The notes under the pieces are model-generated. The model was given only the letters and a program-made list of their open reading frames with translations, did no database searches and was not told the DNA's origin. Both the position numbers and the translations under genes were made by a program. Of a stretch of 38,292 nucleotides of DNA, positions 36,273 to 38,292 are shown piece by piece (the stretch's first letter is position 1; each line of letters begins with the position of its first letter). Source of the DNA: Bacteroidota bacterium. Lineage in GTDB: Bacteria > Bacteroidota > Bacteroidia > B-17B0 > Aurantibacillaceae. The DNA lies in the NCBI GenBank assembly GCA_013298715.1, contig JAAFIQ010000027.1:1-38292 (forward strand). The letters run 5' to 3'.

Positions 36273-36800
36273 ATGGCAGTAAAGATTAGACTACAAAGAC
36301 ATGGTAAAAAAGACAACGCTTTTTTTCATGTAGTGGTTGCGGATGGTCGTGCACCTCGTGATGGTAAATTTATTGAAAAATTAGGTATTTACAATCCAAA
36401 CACCAACCCAGCTACAATTGACCTAGATTTTAACTCAGCGTTAAACTGGTTAGTAAAAGGTGCTCAGCCAACAGATACGGCTAGAGCAATTTTATCTTAC
36501 AAAGGTGTTTTAATGAAAAAACACTTAATTGACGGGATTAAAAAAGGAGCTTTAACAGAAGCGCAAGTTGAAGAAAAATTCAATAAATGGTTACAAGAAA
36601 AAGATGGAAAAATTTCTGGTAAAAAAGATAAATTATCAAACGAGAGCAAAAGCGCAACTGCTGCTAGGTTAAAAGCTGAAAAAGCTGCTAACGAGGCAAA
36701 AGCTGCTAAAATTGCTGCTAAAACTGCTACTGCTGTTGAAATACCAGCAACTGAAGAAACTACTACAGATGCTCCTGCTGAAGGAACAGATAACGCTTAG
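36273..36800 (+). CDS. rpsP: 30S ribosomal protein S16 with a long C-terminal tail
   Basis: Small-subunit assembly protein. The S16 core covers residues 1-85: MAVKIRLQRHGKKDNAFFHV, VVADGRAPRDGKFIEKLGIY, DFNSALNWLVKGAQPTDTAR and ILSYKGVLMKKHL. Beyond it, about 90 residues are rich in Lys, Ala, Glu and Thr (repeats of AAK and TAT/TEE), making the protein 175 residues against about 82 in E. coli. Such tails are normal in Bacteroidota S16 and are probably disordered. Start at ATG 36273, 26 nt after the promoter. It is not beside rimM or trmD here, and ends with the terminator at 36829. Confidence 0.96.
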   Translation: MAVKIRLQRHGKKDNAFFHVVVADGRAPRDGKFIEKLGIYNPNTNPATIDLDFNSALNWLVKGAQPTDTARAILSYKGVLMKKHLIDGIKKGALTEAQVEEKFNKWLQEKDGKISGKKDKLSNESKSATAARLKAEKAANEAKAAKIAAKTATAVEIPATEETTTDAPAEGTDNA

Positions 36801-36828
36801 TAACTTGTTGATTAAATAACATTATTTA

Positions 36829-36854
36829 AAACCGCCTAAAGGCGGTTTTTTTTT
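36829..36854 (+). terminator. rpsP terminator
   Basis: AAAACCGCC (36829-36837) pairs with GGCGGTTTT (36841-36849), loop TAA, then a run of T to 36854. Confidence 0.88.
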
Positions 36855-36869
36855 ATTTTGTAAAGCTTT

Positions 36870-37712
36870 ATGTATACAATAATTGCCGATAGCGGCTCCA
36901 CCAAAACAGATTGGGTAATTTTAAGAGAAGGAAAAATTTACCAACAAATAAAAACTATTGGATTTAATCCTTACTTCCAAAGTCAGGATCAAATTAGTTT
37001 AGAGATAATAAACAACCTTAAACCAAAAATTAGCGAAGTGCTAAGCAAAGTTACCGCCGTTTACTTTTATGGTGCTGGTTGCTCAACTTTTGAAAATTGT
37101 TATACAATTGAAAATGCAATTGTAAATACACTCAACGCTCCTAAAGTATCAGTTTCGCACGATTTATTGGCTGCTGCAAGGGCATTGTGCAAAAAAGAAA
37201 GCGGTATTGCTTGTATTTTAGGAACTGGTAGTAACAGTTGTTTGTATAATGGAAAAACGGTTATTGAAAATGTTCCTTCTGTTGGGTATTTGTGGGGCGA
37301 CCACGGCAGCGGAGCGCAAATAGGTAAATACTTTGTAACCGAATATTTTAATGAAACATTGCCAAACGATCTAAAAAAATTATTTGAGGTAGAAGGCTTT
37401 AACCGTGAAGAAATTTTAAACAACGTATATAAAAAATCTATGCCTAGTAAATACTTGGCATCTATAAGTAAGTTTGTTGGTAATCATAAAGAACATGTTT
37501 TTGTAAAAAATTTATTACACATTTGTTTCGATTCGTTTTTTAAACAACAAGTAAATAAATACACCAACTCAAAAAATTATGTAGTAAACACCGTTGGTTC
37601 CGTTGGTTATTTTTATAAAGATATTATTGCCGAAGTTGCCAAAAAAAATGGGTACACCATGGGCTTAGTAATTCAATCGCCAATTGAGGGTTTGATTGAT
37701 TTTCATAAGTAG
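36870..37712 (+). CDS. BadF/BadG-type kinase, N-acetylglucosamine kinase-like
   Basis: ASKHA-fold ATPase of 280 residues. The phosphate-1 motif is IIADSGSTKTDWVIL (Asp7), the second ACILGTGSNSCLYNG near 113, and GYLWGDHGSGAQIGKYF near 138 is the sugar/adenosine segment of the GlcNAc kinase branch of BadF/BadG. Thus it probably phosphorylates GlcNAc or a related amino sugar from cell-wall recycling. It lies 15 nt behind the rpsP terminator. The last C-terminal residues (SPIEGLIDFHK) are a regular end for this family in Bacteroidota. Another ASKHA substrate is possible. Confidence 0.85.
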   Translation: MYTIIADSGSTKTDWVILREGKIYQQIKTIGFNPYFQSQDQISLEIINNLKPKISEVLSKVTAVYFYGAGCSTFENCYTIENAIVNTLNAPKVSVSHDLLAAARALCKKESGIACILGTGSNSCLYNGKTVIENVPSVGYLWGDHGSGAQIGKYFVTEYFNETLPNDLKKLFEVEGFNREEILNNVYKKSMPSKYLASISKFVGNHKEHVFVKNLLHICFDSFFKQQVNKYTNSKNYVVNTVGSVGYFYKDIIAEVAKKNGYTMGLVIQSPIEGLIDFHK

Positions 37713-37853
37713 GATATTTGTTTTTATCAATTATTTTTTGTAATTTGCATTAAGATAAAGCTAGCAAAAACTCAAAAAAAACAGCAAACGTAATAACAAA
37801 AGGTAATTAATGTTTGTGTTGATTGAGTTGCGAACAGCGAGAAGTTAGTGCCA

Positions 37854-38198
37854 ATGTTAAGACGGACAATATTAATTTTGACAACCTTGCTTTTGTCGTG
37901 CGACAATAAGTCGGACTTTAAGGTAAAGTTTGGTTGTGACCCCCCTTGCAAAAAAACAAATTGGTTGACATTTTCCTATGACTGCGCTTATTTATTTCAC
38001 GATACGACAGGAGCAATAAAAAGTTCAATCGATAATGACTCATTGTTACATTACATTCGACATCACAATGGACCTCGATTAAAGTCTGAAGATATAAAAA
38101 GTATTGATCTGGCTTTATCATGTGGTATGTGGACTTGCGACAAAACGCCTACAAAAAAAGAATATTGTTCCGTTTCAAACCAAAGTGTACTGATTTAA
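37854..38198 (+). CDS. Small cysteine-rich lipoprotein, unknown
   Basis: 114 residues from the ATG at 37854 (GTG at 37848 is in frame but adds only two residues). The N-terminus MLRRTILILTTLLLSC is a lipoprotein signal with the lipobox at LLLSC. The mature part has six further Cys (GCDPPCK, DCAYLF, SCGMWTCDK, EYCSV), suggesting disulfide bonds in the periplasm. I do not recognise the family. Codon use (TCG, CGG, GGA mixtures) and higher GC differ from the neighbouring core genes, which hints at acquired DNA. It is followed by another start at 38254. Confidence 0.6.
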   Translation: MLRRTILILTTLLLSCDNKSDFKVKFGCDPPCKKTNWLTFSYDCAYLFHDTTGAIKSSIDNDSLLHYIRHHNGPRLKSEDIKSIDLALSCGMWTCDKTPTKKEYCSVSNQSVLI

Positions 38199-38253
38199 TA
38201 TAAAAGAATAGAGACATTTTCTTAAGTTTAACTAATGTAAAAACAGAAAGAAA

Positions 38254-38292
38254 ATGGAAACAAATCCAAAGAAAAAAACAGCCGAAAGTTTA
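38254..38292 (+). CDS. Start of a further gene, cut by the window edge
   Basis: ATG at 38254 with AGAAAG 5 nt upstream, open to the edge for 13 codons (METNPKKKTAESL). The start is plausible but too short to identify. It is on the same strand as the Cys-rich lipoprotein gene, 55 nt after it. Confidence 0.35.
   Translation, partial: METNPKKKTAESL

Noticed and set aside
37765-37850. Possible integron attC-like site (GTTAGTGC before the lipoprotein gene)
   Set aside because: GTTAGTG does not fit GTTRRRY and no matching RYYYAAC site or integrase was found.

Overview
The window is a piece of a low-GC chromosome from a member of the Bacteroidota. The signs are a giant secreted protein ending in a type IX secretion sorting domain, promoters of the TTTG/TAnnTTTG type with few Shine-Dalgarno sites, and families typical of that phylum (DUF4369-thioredoxin lipoproteins, DUF4296, DUF6427/DUF6341-like proteins, paired SulP and carbonic anhydrase). 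I cannot place it below phylum with confidence. Most of it is ordinary core genome: gyrB (cut by the left edge), rplS, dnaK, purC, gatB, lpxH, a divIC/ftsB homologue, rpsP and one tRNA-Leu(GAG).

Layout. 1-4314: gyrB (minus), then an acyltransferase and a DUF3108 protein (plus), closed by a strong terminator. 4379-9017: an accessory block with a Fic-family AMP transferase behind palindromic operators, and a convergent 1089-residue T9SS cargo protein. 9372-11784: tRNA-Leu, rplS, a stand-alone SpoIIE/PP2C phosphatase, a frameshifted gene relic and an SCO-like lipoprotein. 11875-14746: dnaK with a palindrome-rich, sigma-54-like upstream region, then a compact tyrosinase followed by a second, diverged copy of the last 38 bp of dnaK. 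14728-18087: purC, a palindromic repeat element and a DPP-IV-type peptidase, all minus except the repeat. 18124-21305: DUF5819-like membrane protein, patatin phospholipase and M3 peptidase as a tight operon. 21435-29037: gatB, TlpA-like lipoprotein, M1 metallopeptidase with a beta-rich tail, lpxH and two small proteins, nearly gapless. 29096-32659 (minus): carbonic anhydrase, SulP transporter, a small acidic membrane protein and a DUF6427-like membrane protein. 32721-36154: DUF6341-like protein, DUF4296 lipoprotein, YafK-like L,D-transpeptidase, DivIC/FtsB, FkbM methyltransferase and a tandem UspA. 36273-38292: rpsP, a BadF/BadG-type kinase, a Cys-rich lipoprotein and the start of one more gene.

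The observation I rate highest is the tyrosinase gene lying between two copies of the dnaK 3' end (34 of 38 bases identical), with a weaker third match at its own start. It looks like the scar of an insertion or tandem duplication at the dnaK tail. Next are the Fic operators, in which a promoter -7 box sits inside a palindrome that overlaps a possible start codon, and the palindromic intergenic element at 15781-15931. No CRISPR array, transposase, integrase or phage gene was seen.
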